A stretch of DNA of 64,000 nt, taken from the NCBI GenBank assembly GCA_024426085.1, contig CP087974.1, positions 3,744,001-3,808,000 of the forward strand. The letters run 5' to 3'. The DNA is from Rhizobium sp. RCAM05350 (GTDB lineage: Bacteria; Pseudomonadota; Alphaproteobacteria; Rhizobiales; Rhizobiaceae). Within the stretch, counting starts at the first letter, position 1, and every line of letters starts with the position of its first letter. The position numbers and the translations under genes were made by a program. This document shows positions 49,037 to 59,021 of the stretch, one piece after another. The notes under the pieces are model-generated. The model was not told the origin of the DNA. It ran no database searches and was given only the letters and a program-made list of their open reading frames with translations.

Positions 49037-49069
49037 TTCTCTCTTCTCCTCGCAGGGGAGAAGAGAGAA
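49037..49069. terminator. Perfect 13-bp hairpin between convergent genes
   Basis: TTCTCTCTTCTCC (49037-49049) pairs perfectly with GGAGAAGAGAGAA (49057-49069). It lies between the 3' ends of the kinase (plus) and the GST (minus), so it can serve both as a terminator. Its CTTCTCC..GGAGAAG core resembles the REP-like palindromes at 57280-57447. Confidence 0.65.
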
Positions 49070-49083
49070 TCCAGGGGTAACTC

Positions 49084-49743
49084 TCAATCCCTGTCCGGCG
49101 CTCCGAGTGGGAAGAACGAGCGATAGGGGCGGCCTTCGTCGACGGCGCGCGCGAAGGACGGGCGGGCGAGAAGGCGGGCGCGGTAGGCGCGGACATTCGG
49201 GAATTGCTCCACGATCGGGTGCACCCAGTCGGCGTAGAACAGCGATGGGCAAGCGGCGCAATCGGCAAGGCTGAACGTGTCGCCGGCCGCCCATTCGGTC
49301 TTGGCGACGACGCCGTCGAGCCAGCCATAGGCATCGTCCAGCATCGCCTTCGCCTCGTTGACGCCATAGGGATCGCGATCGGCTTCCGGGCGGATCTGGT
49401 TGAACACCACCTTCTGCATCGGCGTCATGACGTAATTGTCGAAGAAGCGGTCCATCATGCGGGTGCGCAGTGCAGCCTGCGGATCGTCGGGGATCAGGCG
49501 GACGCTGCCGGGATAGTTCAGCATCAGATATTCGATGATGATGGTTGCTTCCATCACCGCGTTTTCACCGTCCTTCAGCACTGGGAAACGTTTGATCGGC
49601 CAGATCGATTGCCATTCCTCGACGGTGTCTGCCTCGTCCGGGCTGAGCATGCGATATTCGAAGGCGGTGCCGTTTTCGTAGATCGCGACAAGCACCTTCT
49701 GGCAATAGGACGAAAAGGGGTGGGCAAAGAGCTGCGGTTTCAT
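49084..49743 (-). CDS. Glutathione S-transferase family protein
   Basis: Intact, about 219 residues. Thioredoxin-like N-terminus LFAHPFSSYCQKVLVAIYENGTAFEYR with Ser/Cys at the active-site position, KRFPVLKDGENAVMEATIIIEYL (glutathione contacts), and a helical C-terminal domain with WAAGDTFSLADCAACPSLFYADW. The start at 49743 or 49746 follows GGAGG. It is divergent from the HxlR regulator with about 90 bp between, suggesting direct regulation. Confidence 0.88.
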   Translation of the reverse strand: MKPQLFAHPFSSYCQKVLVAIYENGTAFEYRMLSPDEADTVEEWQSIWPIKRFPVLKDGENAVMEATIIIEYLMLNYPGSVRLIPDDPQAALRTRMMDRFFDNYVMTPMQKVVFNQIRPEADRDPYGVNEAKAMLDDAYGWLDGVVAKTEWAAGDTFSLADCAACPSLFYADWVHPIVEQFPNVRAYRARLLARPSFARAVDEGRPYRSFFPLGAPDRD

Positions 49744-49835
49744 CATATCCTCCAAAAACTGATTTCAATCTGCAACTAGTTGTTTAGTAGAATAACTGCT
49801 CCTATATTGCAAGCGGTTTTGGCGAGGGGCGTGCC

Positions 49836-50342
49836 GTGGACAATGCGCAGCGATCGGGATGCCCGATCAATCTTACACTGGAAATGCTCGGCGATCGCTG
49901 GAGTCTGATTATCATCCGCGACCTGATGTTCGGCAACCGGCGGCATTTTCATGAGCTTTTGACCCACTCGGAAGAGAGGATTGCCTCGAATATCCTGGCT
50001 GACCGGCTGAAGCGGCTGACCGAAAACGGGCTTTTGTCGCGCCGCGATGACCTGAGCCACAAGCAGAAGGGCATCTACAGCCTGACGGAACCATCGATCC
50101 AGCTCGTGCCGCTTCTGGCGCAGATGGGCGCCTGGGGCAGGCGGCACACGCTGGCATCCGAGGAACTGTCGATCCGCGCTGAATTGCTGGAAGCGGGCGG
50201 ATCAGTGATGTGGACTGATTTCATGGAGGAGTTGCGGAGCTTGCATCTGGGTGCGCCGGTGCCGGAGCGCTCGGTGTTTGCGGAACTGCAGGCGGCGTAT
50301 CTGGCGGTTGTGGCGAAGAATGCGGGGCGGCGGCCTGAATGA
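49836..50342 (+). CDS. HxlR-family transcriptional regulator
   Basis: Intact, 168 residues, GTG start. CPINLTLEMLGDRWSLIIIRDLMFGNRRHFHELLTHSEERIASNILADRLKRLTENGLLSRRDD is the HxlR winged-helix signature with the N-terminal sensing Cys. C-terminal extension of about 70 residues is helical. Probably controls the divergent GST gene in response to electrophiles or redox stress (inference from family and arrangement). Confidence 0.9.
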   Translation: MDNAQRSGCPINLTLEMLGDRWSLIIIRDLMFGNRRHFHELLTHSEERIASNILADRLKRLTENGLLSRRDDLSHKQKGIYSLTEPSIQLVPLLAQMGAWGRRHTLASEELSIRAELLEAGGSVMWTDFMEELRSLHLGAPVPERSVFAELQAAYLAVVAKNAGRRPE

Positions 50343-50413
50343 AGGAGGATGGGTCGGATCTCAGCAATTTCCGTCAGGCCGACCGCGAAGCCTGCCGGTA
50401 GGCTGACAGCGTC

Positions 50414-51309
50414 ATGAAGGAGACGACCTTGGACACGGCCGCCACGCAGAATTACCGCAACAGGTTCCAGCGCGTTCTGTACCATATCGACGCGCATCTC
50501 GACGACGATCTGAGCGTCGAGCTCCTCAGCGGCGTGGCGGCGTTTTCGCGGTTTCATTTTCACCGGCAATTTTCCGAACTGCTCGGCATCGGCGTCTACC
50601 CCTACATTCAGGGGCTGCGGCTGAAGCGGGCGTCCCACCGGCTGGCGTTCCGCAGGGAGATGTCGATCCTGGAGATCGCACTGTCCAGCGGCTACGAGGG
50701 GCCGGAAGCTTTTGCCCGTGCCTTCAAGCAGCGGGCGGGCCAGACGCCGAGCGTATTTCGCAAAGAGCCGCACTGGGATGCCTTGCATGACGCATACCGA
50801 TCCATCGTCACGGCAAGGAACAGCCTCATGCAGCAGACATTCGCTCCCATCGAGATCGTCGACATCAAGGAAACCAGAATTGCCATCATGCCGCATCGTG
50901 GAGACCCCGCAATGATCGGCAAGACCATCCGCAGGTTCATCGACTGGCGAAAGAGCGCCGGCCTGCCGCCAAGGCTCAATGCCACCTACAACATATTCCA
51001 CAACGATCCGCAGGAAGTGGCGCCTGAGGATTTTCGCCTCGATCTCTGCATGGCGACGGACAGGAATGTTGCCGACGCGGAATTCGGCATCATTGCCGGC
51101 ATGATCCCGGCCGGACGATGTGCCGTGCTGCGCCATAGAGGCTCCGACGACGGTCTCCGTACCGCCCTGTCGCATCTCTATGCGCAGTGGCTGCCGCAGA
51201 GCGGCGAGACGCCCGCGGGATTTTTCCGCTCTATTGCCAGCGCATCCGCTTCTTCCCGGACGTGCCGGAACAGGAGGCGGTCACAGACATCTTGCTGCCG
51301 CTGGAATGA
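50414..51309 (+). CDS. AraC-family regulator with C-terminal GyrI-like effector domain, frameshifted
   Basis: About 298 residues. HTH region FQRVLYHIDAHLDDDLSVELLSGVAAFSRFHFHRQFSELLGIGVYPYIQGLRLKRASHRL..LEIALSSGYEGPEAFARAFKQRAGQTPSVFR at the N-terminus, then a GyrI/SOUL-like ligand domain (PIEIVDIKETRIAIMPHRGDPAMIGKTIRRFIDWR..). Same layout as MarA/Rob-type regulators fused to an effector domain. One C is missing near 51220, which breaks the C-terminal LYCQRIRFFPDVPEQEAVTDILLPLE. Confidence 0.88.
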
Positions 51310-51356
51310 CAACAGGGAGTGATCCGGCGCGAAAACGCCGGATCACCAAAAGGGTG

Positions 51357-52260
51357 TCAATAGACTTCCGGCACGTACAGTTCCAGCGGAACCGGGCGAC
51401 GTTGGTAGTCGTCGTTGCGGACGCGCTCCGGCAGGACGAGGTCTGGTTTCGGCACGTCCTCAGTACGGGATCTGGGCGAGCAGATGGGCGATGCAGTTGA
51501 GGCGGGCCTTCTTCTTGTCGACGGCCTGGACAACCCACCAGGGGGCTTCCTCGATGTGGGTTTTCGCCAGCATTTCTTCCTTGGCCTTGGTGTAGTCTTC
51601 CCAGTGGACACGGCTTTCCATGTCCATCGGCGACAGTTTCCATTGTTTCAGCGGATCGTGGATGCGCATCTGGAAGTGGAATTCCTGCTCCTCGTCGGTG
51701 ATCGAGAACCAGTATTTGATCAGGATGATGCCGGAGCGCACCAGCATGCGCTCGAATTCCGGAACGGTACGGAAGAATTCATCGAGCTCTTCCGGCGAGC
51801 AGAAGCCCATGACGCGCTCGACGCCGGCGCGGTTGTACCAGGAGCGGTCGAACAGCACCATTTCGCCCGCCGACGGCAGATGCGGCACGTAGCGCTGGAA
51901 ATACCACTGATTCTTCTCGCGCTCTGTCGGTGCGGGCAGGGCGACTGTGCGGCAGACGCGCGGATTGAGGCGCTGGGTGACGCGCTTGATGGCGCCGCCC
52001 TTGCCGGCCGAGTCGCGGCCTTCGAACAGCACGACCACCTTGAGCTTTTTGTACTGGACCCAATCCTGCAGGCGCACGAGTTCGTGCTGCAGGCGGAACA
52101 GCTCGCGGAAATAGATCTTGCGGTCGAGTGTCGGCTCGGCTTCTTCCGACATGCCTTCGGCGACCAGCTCGTCGAGCCGGTCCTCTTCCATCTGCATTTC
52201 CAGCTCTTCGTCAAAGCTGTCGGCAATTTCCGCCTTGATGCGGTCGAGTTGGTCGATCAT
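51357..52260 (-). CDS. ppk2: Polyphosphate kinase 2, frameshifted
   Basis: PPK2-family enzyme of about 300 residues that phosphorylates nucleotides from polyphosphate. Walker A VVLFEGRDSAGKGGAIKRVTQRLNPR, catalytic block YFQRYVPHLPSAGEMVLFDRSWYNRAGVERVMGF, lid RMLVRSGIILIKYWFSITDEEQEFHFQMRIHDPLKQWKLSPMD, and the C-terminal DDYQRRPVPLELYVPEVY. A T inserted at 51462 (TAC-T-GAG) gives a premature TGA before the conserved tail. No ppk1 or ppx is near. The 188-bp gap upstream (52261-52448) shows no gene. Confidence 0.93.
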
Positions 52261-52448
52261 GTTCTCAATCCCCGTTGGTTGGTGGCACAGGAACAGGTCT
52301 TCATGACAAGTATGTGACAGGTAAGTTACGGGCGGACGAAAGAGGCGCCGATCGTATGGGGGGGTGTCCGTCGTGCGGCTGCGAACTTCAGCGTTTTTGG
52401 GGTGAAAGCCTCAGACGCAGACCGGCGAGGGATCTCTCGAAAACGGTT

Positions 52449-52948
52449 TCATCTGCCCTGGCGCGCCAGAACCAGAGCGCCCTGAATTCCGGCGACGGCG
52501 TCCTCTGCCAGCTGAAGTGCCACATCTGCGGGAACGCCATCGCGTTTCAGCGCCCCTTCAAGCGCGTTCGTCCAGCGATCGAAATAGCTCCGGATGGGGC
52601 TCATGAACCGGTCGCGGGTCTCGTCGAGCGCGAAGGCTCCGACAAGGCAGATGCGCTTGCCGGAGCGGGAAGTAACCGTCCACCGCCGTCCACATCTGCG
52701 CAATCGCTTCGCGTGGATCGGCCGTTTCCAGCGGCTCGAAGATTTTCCCGTGCGAACCAGGCGTCCACATGGGCAAGCACTTCCGTGGCCATCTGCTCCT
52801 TTCCGCCTGGAAAGAAGTGATAGAGGCTGCCCTTGGAGAGCCGGGTTCGCGTGGTGATCGTGCTCATCGACGCGCCTTCATATCCGCATTCGTGAAACAC
52901 TTCGGCGACCAGCGCGATGGCGTCGGATTTTTCGAAAACTGTGCGCAT
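52449..52948 (-). CDS. TetR-family transcriptional regulator, two frameshifts
   Basis: About 165 residues. N-terminal HTH EVFHECGYEGASMSTITTRTRLSKGSLYHFFPGGKEQMATEVLAHVDAWF, then a ligand domain ending DAVAGIQGALVLARQGR. Indels: extra A near 52746 (GAAA-A-TC) and extra C near 52668 (TTCC-C-GC). It starts 15 bp after the SnoaL-like gene ends, so the two form an operon and the regulator probably controls its own unit. Confidence 0.87.
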
Positions 52949-52963
52949 CGTGACGGATGCCGC

Positions 52964-53425
52964 TCAGAGGTCGAGATCGGAAAGGCCCGGATGATCGTCC
53001 GGACGCCGGCCGAGTGGCCAATGAAACTTGCGCTCGCTTTCGGCAATCGGCAGGTCGTTGATCGAGGCGAACCGGCGCTGCATCAGCCCGTCGGGGGCAA
53101 AGTCCCAGTTTTCGTTGCCGTAGCTGCGGAACCACTGGCCGCTTTCGTCATGCCATTCATAGGCGAAGCGCACGGCGATGCGGTTTGCCTCGAAAGCCCA
53201 GATTTCCTTGATGAGACGATAATCCAGTTCGCGCTGCCATTTTTGCGTCAGGAACTCGACGATCTGCGGGCGGCCGACCGGAAACTCGGCGCGGTTCCGC
53301 CAGCGGCAATCCTCGGTATAGGCTTTTGAGACGCGGACGGGATCGTGGCTGTTCCAGCCGTCTTCGGCCATACGTACCTTGGCGACTGCAGTTTCATGCG
53401 TGAAAGGGGGAATTAGTGCGGTCAT
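52964..53425 (-). CDS. DUF1348/SnoaL-like (NTF2-fold) protein
   Basis: Intact, 153 residues. PPFTHETAVAKVRMAEDGWNSHDPVRVSKAYTEDCRWRNRAEF and GRPQIVEFLTQKWQRELDYRLIKEIWAFEANRIAVRFAYEWHDESGQWFRSYGNENWDF are hallmarks of the DUF1348 family of NTF2-like proteins. Function unknown. Paired with a TetR regulator. The 237 bp between it and lysC (53426-53662) shows no gene. Confidence 0.88.
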   Translation of the reverse strand: MTALIPPFTHETAVAKVRMAEDGWNSHDPVRVSKAYTEDCRWRNRAEFPVGRPQIVEFLTQKWQRELDYRLIKEIWAFEANRIAVRFAYEWHDESGQWFRSYGNENWDFAPDGLMQRRFASINDLPIAESERKFHWPLGRRPDDHPGLSDLDL

Positions 53426-53662
53426 TACCGGCTCCTTGTGAAACGATAGGTAGTGTCTAGACTGATCAGTTTAGAAAGGCAAGTACTTTCATCGATCCAG
53501 TTGTCTATTGCTGAAGCCAACGACTGTCGGCTCTATCCTGCGGATGTCGCAAATGCAGTAGTCGTGGGCATTGCACGCCGCCTCCAATTTCGCTAAGAGA
53601 CCGGCGACTTGAGATGACACGGGCGCGGGTTTGCGCGCAGCATTTTCGACCGGTAGAGGCAC

Positions 53663-54915
53663 ATGGCACGCATCGTGATGAAATTCGGCGGCACGTCCGT
53701 CGCGGATATGGATCGCATCAGGAATGTGGCACGCCATGTGAAACGCGAAGTCGATGCCGGCCACGAGGTTGCTGTCGTCGTGTCTGCCATGTCCGGCAAG
53801 ACCAACGAGCTGGTTTCCTGGACGCGCGACGCATCGCCGATGCATGATGCGCGAATATGATGCTGTCGTTGCTTCCGGCGAGCAGGTGACCTCGGGCCTT
53901 CTTGCCATCGCCCTGCAGAACATCGGCATTAATGCCCGCTCCTGGCAGGGCTGGCAGATCCGATCAAGACCGACAACGCCCATGGCGCCGCCCGCATCCT
54001 TGAAATCGACGGCACCGAGCTGATCCGCCGTTTCGGCGAAGGCCAGGTGGCCGTCATTGCCGGCTTCCAGGGGCTCGGGCCTGACAACCGGATCGCGACG
54101 CTCGGCCGCGGCGGCTCCGACACATCGGCGGTGGCGATCGCCGCTGCCGTCAAGGCCGATCGTTGCGATATCTATACCGACGTCGATGGCGTCTATACGA
54201 CCGACCCGCGCATCGAGCCGAAGGCCAAGCGGCTGAAGAAGATCGCCTTTGAGGAAATGCTGGAAATGGCGTCGCTTGGCGCCAAGGTCCTGCAGGTTCG
54301 CTCGGTCGAACTGGCCATGGTATTCAAGGTTCTGCACCTTCGTGCGCTCCAGTTTCGAAGACCCCGATGCACCGGGCATGGGCGATTTCCTAAATCCCCC
54401 CGGTACGCTGATTTGTGATGAGGAAGAGATCGTGGAACAGGAAGTCGTCACCGGCATCGCCTATGCCAAGGATGAAGCACAGATTTCGCTCCGGCGCGTG
54501 GCCGACCGGCCGGGCGTTTCGGCTGCGATCTTCGGGCCTCTGGCCGAAGCCCATATCAATGTCGACATGATCGTCCAGAATATTTCCGAAGACGGTTCCA
54601 AGACCGACATGACGTTTACGGTGCCATCCACCGACGTCGACAAGGCGCTGAAGGTTCTCGGCGAAGCCAAGGCCCAGATCGGCTTTGACGTCATCCAGAA
54701 CGAATCAGGCCTGGTGAAAGTCTCGGTCATCGGTATCGGGATGCGCAGCCATGCGGGCGTGGCTGCGTCCGCTTTCCGCGCACTTGCTGAAAAAGGCATC
54801 AACATCAAGGCGATCACCACCTCGGAAATCAAGATTTCCATCCTGATCGACGGTGCTTATGCCTGAATTGGCCGTTCGCACTTTGCATTCCGTCTACGGT
54901 CTGGATAAGAGTTAA
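53663..54915 (+). CDS. lysC: Aspartokinase, four frameshifts
   Basis: First step of the aspartate family pathway. N-terminus MARIVMKFGGTSVADMDRIRNVA, VASGEQVTSGLLAIALQ, ATLGRGGSDTSAVAIAAAVKADRCDIYTDVDGVYTTDPRI, and two ACT domains (QISLRRVADRPGVSAAIFGPLAEAHINVDMIVQNIS; VKVSVIGIGMRSHAGVAASAFRALAEKGINIKAITTSEIKISILID). Indels: one GC unit lost near 53850 (expected MHDAREYDAVV), a C missing near 53962 (ATCCGATC), T at 54333 (TTC-T-GCA) and T at 54864 (GCC-T-GAATTG). About 417 residues. First of the lysC-ptsP-prfA-prmC run. Confidence 0.94.
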
Positions 54916-55004
54916 GGTAGCGGCGGCAATGATGCTTTGGCGCAGGTGCGCCGGAACAAATTGCCGCCTGCAGTTGTTGACTTTTATTCGGGAGACGTTG
55001 CGCG

Positions 55005-57273
55005 ATGAGAGACCTCTCTGCGGGTCCACGCGTCCTCCTCAAGCGGTTGCGCGAACTGATGGCGGAACCGCTCGAGCCGCAGGAGCGCCTTGACCAGATT
55101 GTTCGCCAGATTGCGCAGAACATGGTCGCGGAAGTGTGCTCGGTCTATGTGCTGCGCTCCGACGGCGTGCTCGAACTCTATGCGACCGAAGGCCTGAACA
55201 AGGGCGCCGTCCACCTGGCGCAACTGCAGATGGGGCAGGGTCTCGTCGGCACGATCGCCGCCTCGGCGCGGCCGCTCAATCTGTCTGACGCGCAGGCCCA
55301 TCCGGCCTTCACCTACCTGCCGGAAACCGGCGAAGAAATCTATCATTCCTTCCTTGGCGTGCCGATCCTGCGCACCGGCCGCTCGCTCGGCGTTCTCGTC
55401 GTGCAGAACAAGGCGAGCCGCACCTATCGCGACGACGAAGTCGAGGCGATGGAAACGACGGCGATGGTGCTGGCCGAGATGGTCGCCACCGGCGAGCTGA
55501 AGAAGATCACCCGACCCGGGCTGGAGCTTGATCTGTCGCGGCCGGTGACGATCGAAGGCTCGAGCTTCAACGACGGTATCGGCCTTGGCTATGTCGTGCT
55601 GCACGAGCCGCGCATCGTCGTGACCAATCTTTTGAACGACGACACCGATCATGAGCTTGGCCGGCTGGCGGAGGCGCTGGGGTCGCTTCGCATCTCGATC
55701 GACGACATGCTGTCGCGCCGCGACGTTTCCATGGAAGGCGAACATCGCGCCGTGCTGGAAGCCTACCGGATGTTTGCGCATGATCGCGGCTGGGTGCGGA
55801 AGCTCGAAGAGGCGATCCGCAACGGCCTGACGGCAGAAGCGGCGGTCGAGCGGGTGCAGAGCGAAACCAAGGCGCGGATGATCCGGCTGACGGACCCCTA
55901 TCTGCGCGAGCGCATGCATGATTTCGACGACCTGGCCAACCGGCTGCTCAGGCAGCTGACCGGTTACGGCGCGAAAATGTCGGCGACGGATTTCCCCAAC
56001 GATGCGATCGTCGTCGCTCGCGCCATGGGGGCAGCCGAGCTGCTGGATTATCCGCGCGAGAACGTGCGTGGCCTCGTGCTTGAGGACGGCGCGGTGACCA
56101 GCCATGTGGTGATCGTCGCACGCGCCATGGGCATTTCGGTGGTCGGCCAGGCCGCTGGCGTCGTGGCGCTGGCGGAGAATGGCGACGCGATCATTGTCGA
56201 TGGCGACGATGCCAAAGTGCATCTCAGGCCAATGGCCGACTTGCAACGGGCGTACGAGGAAAAGGTGCGGCTGCGCGCCCGCCGCCAGGAGCAATACCGG
56301 GCCTTGCGCGACGTCGAGCCGGTGACCAAGGACGGCAAGCGGATCAAGCTGCAGATGAATGCCGGCCTTCTGGTCGATCTGCCGCAGCTGTCAGGAATCC
56401 GGCGCCGAAGGCATCGGCCTGTTCCGCACCGAGCTGCAATTCATGATCGCCTCGACCATGCCGAAGATGGAAGAGCAGGAGCTGTTCTACCGCAACGTCA
56501 TGAAGCAGGCGGCCGGCAAGCCGGTGACCTTCCGCACGCTCGATATCGGCGGCGACAAGGTAGTGCCCTATTTCCGTGCCGCGGAAGAGGAAAACCCCGC
56601 ACTCGGCTGGCGGGCGATCCGCCTGTCGCTCGACCGCCCCGGCCTGTTGCGCACGCAACTGCGCGCCATGCTCGCGCTTCGGCGGGCCAAGAGCTGCGCA
56701 TCATGCTGCCGATGGTGACGGAGGTCGCCGAGCTGCGCGTGGTGCGCGAACTGTTGCAGAAGGAAATTCAGCGGCAATCGAAGATTGGCGAGCAATTGCC
56801 TGCGCAAGCTGCAGTTCGGTGCCATGCTGGAAGTGCCGGCACTGCTCTGGCAGCTGGACGAATTGATGGACGAGGTCGATTTCGTTTCGGTCGGATCGAA
56901 CGACCTGTTCCAGTTCGCCATGGCGGTCGATCGCGGCAATGCGCGGGTGTCCGACCGGTTCGACGTGCTCGGACGGCCGTTCCTGCGCATCCTGCGCGAT
57001 ATCGTCCGGGCAGGCGACCGCAACGAGACTTCGGTGACGCTCTGCGGCGAGATGGCGAGCAAGCCGCTGTCGGCCATGGCGTTGCTCGGCATCGGCTACC
57101 GCTCCGTCTCGATGTCGCCGACGGCCGTCGGGCCGGTCAAGGCCATGCTTTTGGCGCTGGATATCGACAAACTTTCGACCATGCTGCATGCGGCGTTGGA
57201 TGACACGCGGAGCCAGACATCGGTGCGCGAGATGCTGGTGGCGTTCGCTGCGGAGACTGGGGTTCCGTTGTAG
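55005..57273 (+). CDS. ptsP: Phosphoenolpyruvate-protein phosphotransferase of the nitrogen PTS (EI-Ntr), three frameshifts
   Basis: 755 residues after correction. N-terminal GAF domain (LMAEPLEPQERLDQIVRQIAQNMVAEVCSVYVLR), EI N-terminal and phospho-His domain (GLVLEDGAVTSHVVIVARAMGISVVGQA), and PEP-binding barrel (EGIGLFRTELQFM, GGDKVVPYF, LRIMLPMVTEVAEL, DFVSVGSNDLFQFAMAVDRGN, TLCGEMASKPLS). It starts the phosphorelay to NPr and EIIA-Ntr. Indels: A at 56393 (TC-A-GGAATCC), one base missing near 56675, and one extra base near 56800. Conserved position after lysC. Confidence 0.94.
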
Positions 57274-57279
57274 GCAAGT

Positions 57280-57447
57280 GCCCCTCATCCGCCCTGTCAG
57301 GCACCTTCTCCCCGTAAACGGGGAGAAGGGACAAGCGGTGAACTCTTTCTTCCTCTCGACCTGAAAACGATGCGAATGATGATGAAGGGGCGGCAAATTC
57401 AGTCATCCCCTCTCCCCGTGTGCGGGGAGAGGGTTAGGGTGAGGGGC
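57280..57447. repeat. Pair of inverted REP-like palindromes (REPIN-like) beside a DUF559 gene
   Basis: Unit 1 (57280-57330) begins GCCCCTCATCCG and contains the perfect hairpin CCTTCTCCCCG-taaa-CGGGGAGAAGG. Unit 2 (57407-57447) contains CCCTCTCCCCG-tgtg-CGGGGAGAGGG and ends GGTTAGGGTGAGGGGC. The two are head-to-head: the outer ends GCCCCTCAtCC and GGgTGAGGGGC are inverted copies, with a 76-base spacer. It starts 6 bases after the ptsP stop and ends 21 bases before the DUF559 ATG. Confidence 0.85.
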
Positions 57448-57468
57448 AAACCCTTACGGATGTAAGAG

Positions 57469-57880
57469 ATGAGAGGTCCGGACAAACAAAAGACGGAGCG
57501 CGCCTGCGGTTTGCGTAAGGTCGAGAATGATGCGGAAGAGGCTCTTTGGTTTGAGCTTCGCGCGCCGTCTGAACGGCTTCAAGTTCGTCCGGCAATTGCC
57601 GATTGGCCCATATTTTGTGGATTTTGCCTGCCGGCAGGTCGGGCTCGTGGTTGAAGTTGATGGCAGTCAGCATGCAAACAGTCGCCACGATGCGAGACGG
57701 GACGACTACATGACAGTGAATGGCTGGAGTGTTGTTCGTTTTTGGAATGGGTGTGTTCTTCAGGACCGCGAACGCGTATTGGAGACCATTGTCGAAATTG
57801 TCGAGAATCGGCTGGTACAAGAAGTAAGATCGTTCGATCTCACTTTCGTTCCGGCTAGAAGATCAGATGATGGCGGATGA
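57469..57880 (+). CDS. DUF559 (Vsr-like) endonuclease-fold protein, frameshifted
   Basis: About 137 residues. The DUF559 core is visible: AEEALWFELRARRLNGFKFVRQLPIGPYFVDFACRQVGLVVEVDGSQHANSRHDARRDDYMTVNGWSVVRFWN, with the putative metal-binding Asp of YFVDFAC and Glu of LVVEVDG as in very-short-patch-repair nucleases. One GC unit is lost near 57563 (CGCGCGCC). It is inserted between ptsP and prfA and preceded directly by two inverted palindromes. Substrate and partner unknown; the nuclease fold is from family knowledge. Confidence 0.85.
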
Positions 57881-57938
57881 AAAGATGCTGTTGTCATAAA
57901 CATCGCCGTTCCCCGGATCGGCACTTGTGGAGTACACA

Positions 57939-59021
57939 TTGGCAACCTTACCTGTTGAAAAGATGCGCGAGCTGGAGCGCCGGTTTTCCGAGATCGAGGC
58001 GCGCATGGCCGAGGGGCCGGCGGCGGATGTCTATGTGAAGCTGGCGTCGGAATATTCCGAGCTGCAGCCGGTGGTGACGAAGATCCGGCTGTATGAGAAG
58101 GCTCAAGCCCGAACTTGCCGACGTCAACCTGCTTCTGACCGCCAAGGACACCGATCGCGAGATGCGCGATCTCGCCGACATGGAAAAGCCTGACATCGAG
58201 GAGCGCATTGAAAAGCTCGAGCAGGAGATGCAGATCCTGCTTCTGCCGAAGGATGCGGCTGACGAGAAGAGCGCCATCCTTGAAATCCTGCCGGGACCGG
58301 CGGTTCGGAAGCGGCACTTTTGCCGGCGATCTCTTCCGGATGTACGAGCGTTATGCGGCGGGCAAGGGCTGGAAGGTCGAGGTGCTTTCGGCCAGCGACG
58401 GCGATGCCGGCGGCTACAAGGAAATCATCGCGACCGTGACCGGGCGCGGGGTGTTCTCCAAGCTGAAATTCAGATCCGGCGTGCACCGGGTGCACGCGTT
58501 CCCCTGACACGGAGACACAAGGGCGCATTCACACGTCGGCGGCGACCGTCGCCGTTTTGCCGGAAGCGGAAGATATCGATATCGAGATCCGCAACGAGGA
58601 CATCCGTATCGATACGATGCGCTCGTCGGGTGCCGGCGGTCAGCACGTCAACACGACGGACTCGGCTGTTCGTATAACCCATATGCCGTCCGGCATCGTC
58701 GTCACCTCGTCGGAAAAATCGCAGCACCAGAACCGCGCCAAGGCCATGCAGGTGCTGCGCTCATGGCTCTACGACATGGAGCGGCAGAAGGCGGATAGCG
58801 AGCGCTCGGCCTCGCGCAAGAGCCAGGTCGGGTCGGGCGATCGCTCCGAGCGCATCCGCACCTACAATTTTCCTCAAGGGCGCGTCACTGATCACCGCAT
58901 CAACCTGACGCTCTACAAGATCGATCGGATGATGATGGGCGAAATTGACGAGGTGGTCGATGCGCTGCTGGCCGACTACCAGGCCGATCAGCTGGCGCAA
59001 CTGGGCGAGGTCAGGGGATGA
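57939..59021 (+). CDS. prfA: Peptide chain release factor 1, four frameshifts
   Basis: 360 residues after correction. N-terminal LPVEKMRELERRFSEIEARM, then [22 protein letters not shown], and the GGQ loop MRSSGAGGQHVNTTDSAVRITH. It terminates at UAA/UAG. Indels: C near 58101 (GCT-C-AAG), a G missing near 58289, a C missing near 58318 (TTTTGCC) and T at 58505 (CCC-T-GAC). The seg before that reads VHAFP where the family has VQRVP, suggesting further errors at 58494-58506. A TTG at 57939 is the likely start; GTG at 57927 is the alternative. Its stop overlaps the prmC start. Confidence 0.94.

Noticed and set aside
54984..56294. 436-codon minus-strand ORF opposite ptsP
   Set aside because: Shadow of ptsP; no family features, no start signal.
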